Positions 50,801-64,000 of a stretch of DNA of 64,000 nt are shown in pieces; positions within the stretch are counted from its first letter, which is position 1, and each line of letters starts with the position of its first letter. This DNA comes from Zonotrichia leucophrys gambelii (taxonomy: Eukaryota > Chordata > Aves > Passeriformes > Passerellidae): positions 60,667,075-60,731,074 of the forward strand of contig NC_088172.1 in the NCBI RefSeq assembly GCF_028769735.1, read 5' to 3'. The notes beneath the pieces were generated by a model, which searched no databases, was not told the origin of the DNA, and saw nothing but the letters and a program-made list of their open reading frames with translations. The position numbers were made by a program, and so were the translations under genes.

Positions 50801-53800
50801 CAAGCAACATATCCTAATTTGAAGAGGATTTTTACATATGCTAAAAGTTTCTTTTGATCAGGAGTGCACCTTCAAAGCAAATGTCCTAATCAGTTTTTGC
50901 TATGTTTTGGTTGCATTGTGGAACAGCCTGGAAGCACAGGCGTCCTTCTGGGCAAAACTAAGACAAAGAACATCTGCCCGGAGCTTATTAACTGCGCTGT
51001 AACCATTGCCAGGCACTCAGTGCACGTCACAGACTTTGTAGTGGGTCGTGTTAGTCCCCACAATGGGACTACAGCCCAGTGAAGAAAGCAATGAAAGGCT
51101 CAGGAGGCAATGAAAGATTCTCAGTGGTAAACCCACAAAGCATAAGAAGGAATACAGCTGTGCAAACCCATGGATTTGGCTGCACTGATTGCAGATCAGA
51201 AGTAATTGTGGGAGTGGTTGCCAAGATTTTTTCTTTAGAAATTATTTTAAAATCCAAACCTAGCTCCTGTGAACTTCTCCCAATGTGAACTTCTTCCTAA
51301 ATGTGAATTCATGGATCCATGTTCCCTCTTTAGCTGTCCCTTCTAGCATGGGTAGAGATTGTGTCCCACTCCTTGTTGACAAGGGCATTGAGCTGATACC
51401 TGATCATGACTTCAGCAGCTTCTACCTCTGATTATGGCCATCATCATTTTCTGGACACATTTTGGATTTAAGAACATCTTTGGGTATTGACTGTGATATT
51501 TTCAAATGCCGTTTTAGCATGCAATTACATAATCTATAGAAAAGTATGGCTTATTCCTTCCCTATTTTGGAAATATGGAAGATAAGGGCAAAGAGAGAGA
51601 GAGACTTCCAATAGCTCATTCTTTTTAAGCATTTATAAACATAACTGAATAATTTGATGATAAAATCTTGATATTTCATAAAAGATTACTTCTGTTTTCC
51701 CAGCACTGTCATTAAAATCCATCCTTTAAACTCCTAGGTATTTATAGACCATCATGCTTTTGCCAAGGTATATACATTTGGGACATGTTTTGTTTCATTT
51801 GTTCCTTTTATTTTTTTCTAGTTTGCCAATACCTTTCTTTATAAAGCAAGCACAGAGCTGTCAACAAGTGAGAACAAAACCAGTTCTCAAAAACTTAAGG
51901 AGGAGAGAAGTCAAGGTGAATGGGGGATATGGAGACGTTTCTCCTCTGCCCCATGTTTCTGAATTTACTATGAAAACCTGAGGTCTCAGGTCCCGATCCC
52001 AGAACAAAGGACATGGCATCTCAGGGTAAGGGGAAGCCAACACTTGGTGAGTAAGTCCTCAGTCCTTTCAAATCTTTATCTGCCTTCTAGGTAAAGGACT
52101 TGCTTATTTTCTTTCTAACCTTCATAGAAATTGAATTAAGTAGTTAAACTGAACAAAATGAGAATGGGTGGATAAAAGAGCTGATGGGGAGCTTTCTTTC
52201 CATGTTTGCCTTATCATTTATTGAACACAGCCTATTCCAGGAGCTATAGTGTGTAGTGGAGAACTGTGGCAGCTGTATCATCGAAAAGTGACCCGTGGAT
52301 TGACATGAGAAATCAGAAATCTGTGGCACCAACTATGGACACATAAACATCAGCCTTCCCTTGAGCTCTGAAATACCCCTTACAGTTCTGTGCATCCCCA
52401 TCCGAGAGTTTTTTGCTTCAGCTGCAAGACAAACTCAGCTCCTTGGCCTTAGGAACACTGGCTCAGCAAGGAAGACTTGAACCCAGGCTCTCCAGGGAGT
52501 ACCCCTCAGAGGTAAAGATTAGACAGGAGCACAAGGACTTAAAATCTTAAGTTGTTTCTAATGCTATTATGTTCCCTTCCATATCAACCAAAAGCTGCTA
52601 CCTCTCCATTTCTGAGGGGCAATATGTAAAAATTCCTAAGGCCTCCTACTGAAAGAAAAGAAACCTCTACACTGTTTGAGCACTCCTTTCAGGCAGTACC
52701 TGATGCAGCAGTAGGAGTTACTTGCCTGCCTGCAGCAGGAGACACAGGGCAGCAATAATGTGAAATGCTATTAGCAGGCACAGTACATTAGGCTCCCATT
52801 GTGACAGTGAAGGAATAAAAATGGCCGTGGATGAGTCCATGAAGTTAGACTAACTGTGTAACAGGAATAGGATTTTTTTTTAATCTATAAATATTTATTC
52901 TGTAGAAAGCATACCAGGTGATTACAAGTGCAGATGCTCTCCTGGTCAATATTTGACTAAAGAAAGCAATCAGTTCTTCTAATAGCAGCAAGAAAATAGT
53001 ATCATGAGGAACAATAAGTACATTAAAAAAAAAACTTTAAATGAAACTAAACTTTTAAACAACTTAGTTATTTAAGAGCAACATTTGAATGTTACCAACA
53101 GATTTGAAAGCATATGCATATGCATGGAACAAATGCATATGACAACTTTCTTATCTTTTAATACCAAAAAATCATTTAACAATAGGATAGTGAATTTAGT
53201 AATTTGGCCAGACTGCTTTAGAGTTCTTGAATTTAATTAAAATTATTGGGACTTCAAACTCAGGATTCATCACTTCCATCAGTTCAGTCTGGCAGGTAAT
53301 ATAATGTAGTTATTATTTTTGCCCTACATGTGCAGCATCTTTGTCAAAATAATAGAATCTAAATTGAAATTAGAAATCTCATGCTGGATTGGATCCAATT
53401 AACCGGACAAAACCATTATGTGAGCATAATTTTTTTTCTCATTCTGCATACATATGCTGTCTCCAAAGACAGAAAGCAGATATCCTACAGACTATAACTC
53501 TTCCACTTGAAAGGCAACACTTCCCTCTTAAAACAACTCGGAATATTCTATGCAGCCTTGAGTACTGCTTATCAGGGGATGGTATAGCAAATGTCATCAA
53601 ACCTACATTTATGTGTCTGCAGCCAGAATGGGGACCTACTGTTCAATATTTCTCTTAGTAAATGGAAAGTGATGTACACAGAAGAAAGACTCTCATCACA
53701 TTGCATGTTGGACAGCTTCCATTAGCCAGTAGAAAGCACTGATGAATGGAGTGTGACCAAAGTGCTGCTTTTTTAAAATGTAGAGACATTTAAAAGAGCC

Positions 53801-56800
53801 TTTCATGCCTTTGAAACGTAAGTTTTTTCTCCTGAAAACTTGTCACTTTTCTCTTTAATGTCATTAGTACACAAAACACTGTGATCCTAATGCAGGGTTA
53901 ACTGGTAACAAAGGTGTACAAGTAAAGTATAAGCTGCCTTTATCATCTCATTGCAATCAATACAACCATATCAAACTTTTTAAAAGTTATTTGTAAAGTT
54001 TTGCATGTCAAACACTGTTGCATAATATGAAAACCCCTGATAGTCTGCAAGATTCATTCTCCCCTATTCCAAATTCTTTCTGTCCTTTAAATAATTTTCC
54101 ATGAAAAATTAATTTGAGAATTCTCCATCTAGAAATGGGTTTTTTTGCAATGAACACCTGTCTGTGCCCATACTAACATTTTTGGATATGTTTTGTTCTT
54201 TTAGCTACAGAGATGACTTCATATATTGCTTCAATTTTCACTGTGGCAGGGAAAAATCATCAGCTCTTCAGTAGAAACACCATCATCATCTTATCACAGC
54301 CTTTGGAGACACCGCAAGTGCTGAATTTCCCCTCTTGTGAAATTTGAAGTGACAAATGCTAGATTGGTACAACCCATGCTCCAGAAGGGGATCAAAGTGA
54401 AAGAAACACTAAAAAGTTGAGGTGTATTGCTCAGTGGCACATGTTAGCATCCTGGTGGCTTCCAAGGAGACATGGCTTGGACACCTTCACTGGCAGGTAT
54501 TTTCTAGTCCAGATCATTTTGACAGAGAGGAGTTAAGGAGTGAAGGGGACACAGTTTTATCACTTTGATTGTGTAGGACTGAGGGGATGGCTCATTGGGT
54601 GATGTGAGTGTGTTGTGCAACTAGAGGTGGTCGTGTCATCATCATCAGGGCTGAGCCTCAGGCACAGCAGGACATAGGTCTGGGAAAGAGTCATTCTGTG
54701 CTGAACACAGTGAAAAAAGAGAAAGCACTTGGAAAATTCCTCACTTACTCAGATGGATTTTTTTATGGTAATCAGAAGAACAAAATTAAAACCCAGAGCT
54801 GGTGTGTATTTCAAGCAATCAAGCAAGACAGACTGTATTTTCCACTTTGCAAAACACACTCTTAATAAAGAAGAGGTGTAGTGGGATTGAATTCATTACT
54901 TATTCCTTGGCCCAGAAGGAACTATTAAGAGTTGAATTTCTGCTGAACTCACAAAATTAAAATACTTTATGAAGTTTTTTGGAGACCACAGGGAAATGTT
55001 TATTTTTTCCAAGGAGAATAATGAAAAGAGGACTAGCAAACAAAATGAATAATTCTTCATTTTCTCTCTGAAAGCTTATCAAATTGGGTAGCTAGTGGCT
55101 CTACATGGGGACAAAGGCAAAGATTTAAGCTTAGCTTTGAGCTGTGTGTGATTTGCCTGATTTTGAACTAACAGCAGAAGAATTTAAGACAGAATGGATT
55201 CTAGAATGGTGTTATTAGTAATGGACCCTGGGAGGAGTTATTCAGCATCCTAGGGGGCAGAGTTCTGCTGTTCAATCAAGAAGTGTGCATATAAATTGCC
55301 ACACGTTAGGTCCCTTTGTTTTAGAAGAAGAAGATTTTCTTACTGCTGAATTAGAACCAAAGTACCAATTTTTATTTTTAAATTGTTAATAACTTACTTT
55401 CTGAAAAGCTTATTCCACCAGTTCAGCAGGGTCAAATGAGCTGGCAATGGTAGAGAAATGAGTGTCACAACAGTACAGAAAAAATTATGATCTAGTATGC
55501 CTCCCTCCAAAACTCCCTGCAGGCTTTCCTCCTATCAGAAATTCAGGTTGATGATAGTTTGATAGTTAACAGCACTTTAGCCCACATTAGCTTTCCATGC
55601 AAAGACTGCCCCAAAAGCTCACTCCTTCCTCCCCCCTTAAGTAATAAATACCAAATCCCAAATTCTTTCAGGTTAAGGCTGAAGAAAAATATGCTGTGGT
55701 ATTCATCCTTCCATGTGAGTGGAAAGAAGATTTGACATAGCAAAAAGGCAAAGGAGACAGGACAAACCATTTATCTGACTACTTGCTTTGATAAATTGTA
55801 TAATTAATAATTTGGTAGGAGGAAGTTATTGGTCAGCCAGCCAAAAGCACTAATGCTTTGGAAGAAACTATACATCCAAAATGAAAAGTGCATTTCATCT
55901 AGAGGATGATCCAAGATTAAGACCACAAACAAAGATTTTTCTTGTGTTTTTAGCTGAAAATGTAGCTGTTTTAAAAAGCATTATTATGGTTAATTCCTGG
56001 ACAGCAGCTGTGTCCTTCACAGCCACTTGCTTACTCCCCTCGTCACAGCCTCCTTTGTCTGATTTCTATTACTGCTCCTGAGTTATCATCATCACCAATC
56101 ATGTACCAAGAAAAGCTTTAATTGAGGAGAGTTGTTCTGACCCTTCAGTGGGTGTAAAAATTAACTGGAGGATGCAAAGTGAAAATTTGAAGGCAAGTAC
56201 AATCAAAAACAGCACCGTGTAATAAATGAGGCTGACTGAAGAGTGATGAAAATCCTACAGCACGGTGCAGTAATGTGTGGGACAAAGCTCTTGCAGTTGT
56301 AGGAAATCTTCAAGTCAAGTTGAGAATGGGAAAACATAAATTGCCCAAAAGGTCAAGAGAAATTGATGTAATTTCAAGCTTCTTTTACTCGTATACTTAA
56401 CACTAAAAAACACCAACAGGTTAGTCAGTGAAAAATTTTGTTTTGGTTTGGTTTTCCAGGCCAAATATGCCTGTACCTAGTGACTGGGGCAAAGAGCACA
56501 AACCAGAAAGATGGTGGGCACACAACTATGTTTTGTTAAACTAATCTATATGTTTTCTTCATTGCAATCCTGGTCATGACATCAGAGCAACAGAAGAGAG
56601 AAAAATGTTTAAAGTAAAGCTGATGCAAGTGAAAAATCTGACTGAAGGGCTGCAACAGAGCTAAGGCAAATAATAATTTAAGAGGTGAAAGGAGCTGCTT
56701 GGTTCACCTTCCCCATGAGCTTTAGTGTTTGCACTAGTCTGGAAAATGATGATTCCTTCTTACACCACAGCAAGCGGCAGCCATTGGGCTTTTTGTGTCA

Positions 56801-59800
56801 CAGACTGTTCTGGGTGAAGTTTTCAGTAGTTCTTGCCAAAGTGAAAGGTAGTTTTGCAAATATTTTGAAAATATTCATAAAATTCCTTGGTAGCCTCATG
56901 GTGTGGGCTGTCATGTAGGAAGAGGACATTTTTACACCACACCATATTTTAATAAATGCATATGAAGGAAGCTCTTGAACAGGACTAGATATTTCAGTAG
57001 GCTGATTAAAAATAGTATGTAATTTTTTGTGTGCAGCATCCAATTTAACTCTAGATTAAGCTAGTCAAGAGTGCAAGAGAGATCTTTGAAATGTATCATC
57101 CATAGCCATAATCTGTCAGTGGGAGGTTTGCTACATTTCAGCGAGATGTAAGGACACAGCCTTCACAGAAGTAAGAGAAAGAGGAGATATGACCAGCATT
57201 AATCAGGTAAAGTACTTCTTTGCTTGGGAGTTTCAGCATGAATATTTTTTCACAGGTAGGTCATTGTCAAGAGCTATTTCTGCAGCAATTGATTCTGTAG
57301 GGACTTTTCAATGTTTTGCCTCAATGTGATGCCACAAAGATGAAAAAGATGGAGATAGCTTATCAGAAAGAATGCCTGTGTAAATAAACAGCTTCCAGGG
57401 GCCCACATTAATTGAAACCCATGGCCACAGTCAGGACTTGCAAGATAAGCATGAAAAATTGTTTCTCCTTGCACCCCTGTGGGTGATCCATGCAGTCTGA
57501 GGCTGACACACACCAATTCAATGTTGTGCCACCACTTCCTATGTTGTTCCCTTTATGAAGACTGCAGGTTTTTAATCCTTCATCCCTAGGAAGCCTCTTG
57601 GTTCAAGATGCTCATTTACATTTTGATGACCCTCTTGGTGGGACTCTTGTAGCCTGTTAAATAAGGTTTAAATAATGCTGCTGGCAGACAGTGGGCATTA
57701 TTGATTTATTACTCAGGCATAAGGATTTAACTCCTGAAAATCATGATGTGGGTGATCTCACTTCTTTACCTTTACTGGAGTGTGGTCTGCGGCATACTCT
57801 GAGTGATGCACTGACACTATAACCTGGGAAAACAGAAGAGAAAATATTTTCCCTTTCCAATAACACAATGTATAAGATGTGAAATGAATGCTATGGTTGA
57901 TGAGGCACAGCAGGCAGTAGTTTGACACAACATACCAGATTTCACTGGAATCACTGTGTGTCACCTTCTCCAGACTGACATAAATGACTTGAAAGAGTGA
58001 ATCTTGACTTAAAAAAGGAAAAAAAAAGAAATTGCTGCAGTTTGGCAGATGCTAGAAATTTGATGTTAACAGGCTGTTTGCAGAAAGTGTACATTTTTTC
58101 ACTGAATATATAAATTATTTTTAGTAGTTTGGAAGATTTCTTCTAACCTTATATGTCCAAAATCTCAATCTTAAATAGTTATTCTATGAAATGAATAACT
58201 ATGAAATAGTTATTTAATGAAAATAAGACAGTAGTTTTTATTAGTATAAGAGAATATATAATTTTTTCATCCTTTTAAATAAAGCAGATACTTTGTTTTA
58301 AAACCATGGTCATGGTATCTGCATTACATTTTCAAATAGCTGAAAATAAATGAAAAGTTACCACAAAATCCCATCATGTAAAATCTATTTGTGCAGTCCA
58401 TCTGGTTTTGTTAGGGGATTTTTTGGTAGGAAAATAAGTGCTTGGGGCTATTTTCTCAGCCTCAGCACCTTATTTAAATAGACAACTGAATGGAAAGGTG
58501 CATGAGAAGAATACAAAATCTCCAGTCACAGACCCTAAATGAGGTGCTCCACTAATGTGGGTATGCAGAGATCATGGTGTCCCCTCTCAGAAACACCATC
58601 ACATGAGTCCAGTGCAGACCTCTAAGTCTAAAAGTGGTTAGCTGGAAAAATCGGAAAATAATTATCCAAATGACATGAAATGAAAATCTAGCAATGCATT
58701 ACCTAGAGTTTACAGGAAAATGAACTCAAACAACTTTTCCTTGCTAAATTTCTGCCTCTAGAAATCACATGGGATTGTGAGAGACCAGCCCCTGATAGTG
58801 GATTTATCTGGTGAGATAACTGAAGAATACATGCATTAAAAAATGTTGCTGTCTGTACCTAACACATTTAATTTATGGCCTGAAATACACACGCATTCAG
58901 CTGCACCGAAACTTATTTGTCATGAGTGCCAATAAGCTGACTGAAAATTTTCTAGCTTACTATTTTTAAAAAGTCACTTAAAAATCATTATCTATAAAAG
59001 ACAAGGACAGAGACATACACCATACTTGCATACACACACCTGGAATTTTACATTTTCAGAGCTGTCACCAATCTCACACCTGAAGCTGTGGCATTGTGCT
59101 CCTCTCAGTTCCCAGGTGCTCTGCTGCCTGCCTGGGGGTTCACAGCCATGATTTCTCCATTGAAGGGAAGAGCCATGGGGCTCCCCCTCTGCTCTACCCA
59201 GGTTCTGAAGGTCTTGGTTGTCAAAAGTGTTTTCTGCTTCCCAACTCCGGGGGATCCATTACTCTTCCGTGTGATAGCTTTGCTATAAAGCCTGAAAAAA
59301 TCTCTTCTGCTGACATGAGAATGATAGTAACCTACTTTATGCAATACATTTGTCTTCATGCAGCAATGTCTGTCTACAAGTATGTATGTAAAATAAATAG
59401 TGAAATAAGGAATTGTTTTCGTTTCCACTCTCTTTCAAATGTGTTTCCAGTTCTAATATTACAAAAACATTATTTTAAAAGGAAACTCAATATTTAGATT
59501 TTGAGTTGTTTGGAAAAATTCAAAATTGTCTTCAAGCTTCTAAGTAATTTCTCTTATTTCATTGTCTCTCACTGTCAGAAACTGCAGTCACTAGCATAAT
59601 GCTAGTTCTTGTTAATGCAGTTAGGATGTTCTACTTCAATTTCATTAACATGGCCAAGAGAGCTGCTATCTCATGGAAACATTTCTCTTATTTTTTCAGA
59701 GCAAGCACATCCCTTTTCTCCCCTTATATATTTCAGTGTTCAGTTTTCAGTTTTAAAGGCAATGCAAACACAAATTACTTTTATATTTAGGTGAAAATGA

Positions 59801-62800
59801 GGTACCAGAAGAGAAAAGAGTACTAGTAAGTAGTCTTCCTTAGTGAGTATTTTACTAGTCAGTCATTATGACCTTTCAAAGAGGACAGAAAATTTATGTT
59901 ACATTTAATTTTTTTCAAGAAAATTAATCTTTGATTTAGACAAAATTAGCATGAATATTTCAAAATATGTTTTGATGAAAAATTCACAGCCATCTCTGTA
60001 TGGAAGTAAACACCTACTAACACTGCAAACACTTAGTCATTTTTACTGTTTCTACAAATTGCATCACAGCAAGGTGTCTTCTTTCAAAATTATTTCTAAT
60101 TATATTATTTTGCTGCTCTTGTACTGCCTTACTTTTAAAAGCCTGGAAAAAAACACATTCCTGAAGAATTTAATTCTATTATTAATTCCTCTGCAATAAT
60201 TTCCTTTATTAGTCTTAATTGTGTAAAAGATATGATGTGACAGGAAAGCGTGCTTGTGGGTGAGGCAGAACCACAGCACTGCCCTTCCCCCATCCCATAC
60301 CCTGAGTGCTGTGCTTTCAATGTTCTACCACAGGAAAGCCAGGAAAACCAACACAGGAGGTTTGGAGTAGCATTAGCCTTGCTCTTAATGGAGACCTCCA
60401 CAGCCATTCTCAGTGCACTTGGTGCAAATGTGCTACTTTTTGAATGTGCTGCAATCACATTACCCAGGACATTTTAATTCACCTAATTTCCTTCATTTTT
60501 CACCCTCAGCGAGGATGCACATATGCATTTTGTACAGCCATGCACTGGTACATGCATACATATATCAAGCAAGGCAGACACACGCTGCATCTCTCCAGCT
60601 TTCTTCCAATTACGGAATTATAATTGAATTTGCTGGCAGTGGGTGGTCTGCAGGATAAACACAGGCTATATCTGCATATAAAATGCCTTTGAGTCATTGA
60701 TCTCTATGAGTCATTTAACTGAGAGGTGCACCAGCATGTAAATGTAGGCAACACTTTACAACAAACATATCTAATATATTTATGCACTTACAAAACTCTG
60801 CTCTGTAAGGAAAATGACAACAGAATAGCCCTTGTATATAAGCAGAAAATTATAGACTTGTAAGCAACAAGCAGCATAAATTTTCTCTGATTTCTTCTAA
60901 AGGAATTTTAGAAATCCTACCTGGAGAAAAGCCAGCAAGAGCTCTACTGTGAAACAGTTGAAAAGACAGTGGATGCAATGAATTGCAAAAGGCTACAGGA
61001 AAACATTGCTAATTGTGTTAGCTGGGCACTTTCTGAATGAGAAAGTCTTGGGGGAGCAAAAGGCTCAAGTGGTTGTACAAATAAAAAGGCTGAGCTCTTC
61101 TTGGGGTGACACCTGCAGGAGTGCTTGTGCCAAGATCCGGACACTGTCTGGACCAAGGCCAGCAGGAGGGGTGGAGGGCACAGGCTGGAAGCATGGTTCC
61201 CTTCCCCAGACAGCGGGAGGTGAGAGCTGGGGATGAGGAGCTGAGGGCTACCGAGGATGAGAGACTGCAGAAACGAGAAGGGAATAAGAGGGGGAAAGAG
61301 AGGAACAGCACCTCATTAGACAAGCATTGACACCTCAAGAGAAGGCTTGGTTAGGTGCCAGGGAAAGCTGTGGGTGGCTTCATGGTAGGAAGATATGCAC
61401 AAGACAGGCACATAGGTTTTCCCTTGGCATAGCTATTGTCAGTCTCTGGGTAAGGGCTTCTAGATTAAGGGGAAGGAGGAGACTAATTTGGCAGTACTGT
61501 TTTCAAAAATTGTCTTTTATTATCTAATATAAATAATATTTTGAGTCTTTCAGAACATTTGATGGCAAGTTCTCTCTCCTTCTCACAGCTGGTGAAACAC
61601 GTTAGCGAAATGAGCTGATATATTTGCATCCCCCCAGAGAGTTACAATGGAAAGTGAACCTGAAATCCCCCATCCTGGCTTTTCTGAGTTTTTGGGTTTT
61701 TTAAAAAATTATTTTGGGACAGTTATGAAATGTGACCTACTGTATGGGAGCTGAGAGGACAAAGGAGAATTGCATGCATCTTGTGATGCAGGATGGACTA
61801 CTTCAGCATGGATATTTGAGGAGTAAACATTTGAGCTGTAAATAATTAGAGAAAGCTCTGAACACCATCACAGAGGTCAGGATGCTTGGAGGAAGGGTAT
61901 ACAGCTGACAGTTAGTTGAATGATTGAAAAATCAGGCTGTTGTAGAATTGAAAGGAAATTTAAGCTGCTTATGTCTTCTGCTCTAATAATTGCTCAAGTC
62001 CAAAACATAGCTTGCAAGAACAAGATGTGAAAAATAATCAAAACAGCACAAATAAACTGATTCTGTCATTAAGAAGATCAATTACAGATTCTTCTTCAGA
62101 ATATTTGGCTCACTTCTTATCATTGTATCTCAGAAAAGGATGTGACAGCATTAAAAGGTTCACAAACAGAAAGAAGTGTTATCAAAAAGGCTACTCTGTG
62201 GAAGGAAATTGAAATATTGTCTCATTTAGAGAGAGAATGAGTAAGAGGAGACATCCTAGAAAGATATGCTATAAAGTAAATGTAGAGGGGAACAAATAAT
62301 ATAAGTGGGGAATTGTTCTATTGCTTTCCTGTTGAGCAGGAAAGCTACTAAGCAACTAAAGCAAACTAAATCTGATTAAGCTAGAAAACAAAAAAAACTA
62401 CTGCAAATGAATCTAAAACTTAGTTCTGATTTAGAGCTTGGTATCAGCAGCTCAGCAAGATTTTCGTGTCAACTTTCTTCCACTTAGTTTCGTTTTAGAA
62501 ACTAATTTAGAAAAAAATTCTTCAGATTTTTTTCTAAAATCACTTTATTATAAAATTAGCTGCATTTCTAATTTCAGCTCCTGTACTTGCCTTTACTTAA
62601 GATTCCTATTCTTTCACATGTTCTCATTCTTTCTTGTACTCATTTTTCCAGCTGCTTCCATTGGTGTAGGAGATTGTTAATCCTTGTAAAGGACAAGACC
62701 CCAGAAAAGTCCATGATCATAGCAAATATGCTTCATAATTTATTTTGACATGGGGAACATAATAAATCTTGAGATATTTATGCTTATATGCTGCACATAT

Positions 62801-64000
62801 GTCACTATTGATTTTGAATTGATAAACTAAACAATTGTTGCTTACCTCCTCTCCCCCTTCTCTCTTCTTTCCAGGGAATTTATACTTAGAGGAGGCATTC
62901 CTGTGAATGAATTCCAGGAATACAGACACTTTGCCTTCTACCACACTGTGAACTCTCTCTCTCTCCATTTGAGTTACACACACAGAGCTAAAACCATGAA
63001 GAGTTGATGTACAGAAATGTCACAAGTGATTAAAATTTCAATCTTCAATCTGTACACAAAGATCTTTGGTAACAACTTTCAGGAAATGAATATATTCTAT
63101 ACATATAACATTTATATATCTATGTCTTTCAGCATTACCAGAATGCATCCTGAATCTTGGTTTATCCATTGCAATATTTTTTATAATCTCTTTAATTTTT
63201 TTTTCACATCATTTTTTTGATCATATGAACTGGACCAAATCAGGTCAGCATAACTTTAAATGCGACCCGTGACCAAGCACTAAGCAATTAGGTTGACCTC
63301 ACTGTTAATTTCTCCAGGGAGAACTTGGTAATTTATATCTAGGGTTGGATATTTAGGTTGCTATACATGAAGATACTGCTTTATTTTCTGCATCTAATAG
63401 TTTTCCCTCATCAGATGGTGTTTCAATGCTACCTCTGCTTGATGTCCTTACTGAGCACAGATGGCCAGGATCCAGTCCCAGGTGGAGATGCACAGGCCCT
63501 ATAAGGAAAGTTACTGAACTCACAGTCTGTGGGCTTCTTCTGTGCCTCAAAGCCAGCAGGCACACAGAGCTGAAAGTATACCTCATATTTTAAAGTTTTC
63601 TTGTATGACTTGGGCAGTAGCAGTGATGGCTTCTTCATTAATATTTCATGGATTGTTCCACATGGAAATCAACTTCTATATTTCTATTCAGAAAAAAAAT
63701 CAGTGTTGCTGTGCCAGTGACACTGTCCTTCAGTCTCCTCCTCTTTGCTTTGCAAACCTCTTTGTGCTTTCTTCCAGGGTGCTTCTTACATATTGAATAC
63801 TCTCCTCTCTAATTGGTCCAAATGGGTCCCTGTCCTTTAAATTTCTCTTTGAGAGGGATTAGATGTAACCTTTCTTCCCATTCCTATGGTGACCTTGGGT
63901 ACCTCACCCACAGTTAGGCTTTCAGAGTGCTGCCTACGGCACTAATTCTGGCACAGGGAATGACTAAGCTGTAGCTCAGCTGAGAGCTTGGAGTGGTGGC
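44826..64000. other. long non-genic stretch to window end
   Basis: No exon, RNA gene or mobile element could be recognised in 19 kb. Open frames are short or overlap on both strands. Points noted are a cluster of ATGCATAT-type motifs at 53111-53142, a GA repeat near 51591-51602, A/T inverted repeats near 58175-58225 and 59823-59866, and GC-richer patches at 59088-59270 and 61090-61320 with no identifiable content. Probably intergenic or a long intron. Confidence 0.5.
53111..53142. promoter_or_regulatory. cluster of octamer-like ATGCATAT motifs
   Basis: CATATGCATATGCATGG and AAATGCATATGA lie within 32 bases, giving several overlapping POU-type octamer-like cores in both orientations. It is a motif match only and low complexity could explain it. 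Confidence 0.25.

Overview
The window looks like nuclear DNA from a bird, probably a songbird. It is AT-rich and CpG-poor, with sparse old repeats. The recognisable mobile elements are CR1 LINE fragments and endogenous-retrovirus LTRs of an avian ERVL-like type, a mix typical of avian genomes. No protein-coding exon could be recognised with confidence. There is no sign of bacterial gene organisation, CRISPR, tRNA or rRNA.

Layout: 1-15.7 kb is non-genic, with one old CR1 piece (about 2.04-2.32 kb) and three perfect short inverted repeats (0.61, 4.23 and 5.42 kb). A complete solo LTR lies at about 15.74-16.66 kb on the minus strand, flanked by matching direct repeats. From 16.7 to 24.3 kb is non-genic and holds another perfect hairpin at 20.54 kb. 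A strong CpG island at 24.29-25.56 kb is the only clear promoter in the window. It has a CCAAT box, a CRE-like palindrome, GC boxes and a weak TATA-like motif, and is probably a divergent promoter with untranslated first exons; the gene is not identified.

Right of the island is a long intron-like or intergenic stretch. It contains a CR1 reverse-transcriptase relic (about 28.96-29.15 kb) and a composite cluster of a 20-bp minisatellite plus two LTR fragments placed head to head (31.75-33.17 kb). It also holds a 700-bp CR1 3' region (34.32-35.02 kb), an unrecognised diverged duplication arranged A-B-C-A'...B'-C' (38.97-43.64 kb) and a short CR1 3' end (44.5-44.8 kb). The last 19 kb holds nothing recognisable beyond low-complexity tracts and possible transcription-factor motif clusters.

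The features do not form a pathway. The main points of interest are the unidentified divergent CpG-island promoter, a series of long perfect palindromes that resemble template-switch mutations or possible microRNA precursors, a solo LTR with an unusually long flanking repeat, and the interrupted duplication at 39-43.6 kb. Family names come from remembered repeat structure, since no database search could be run.
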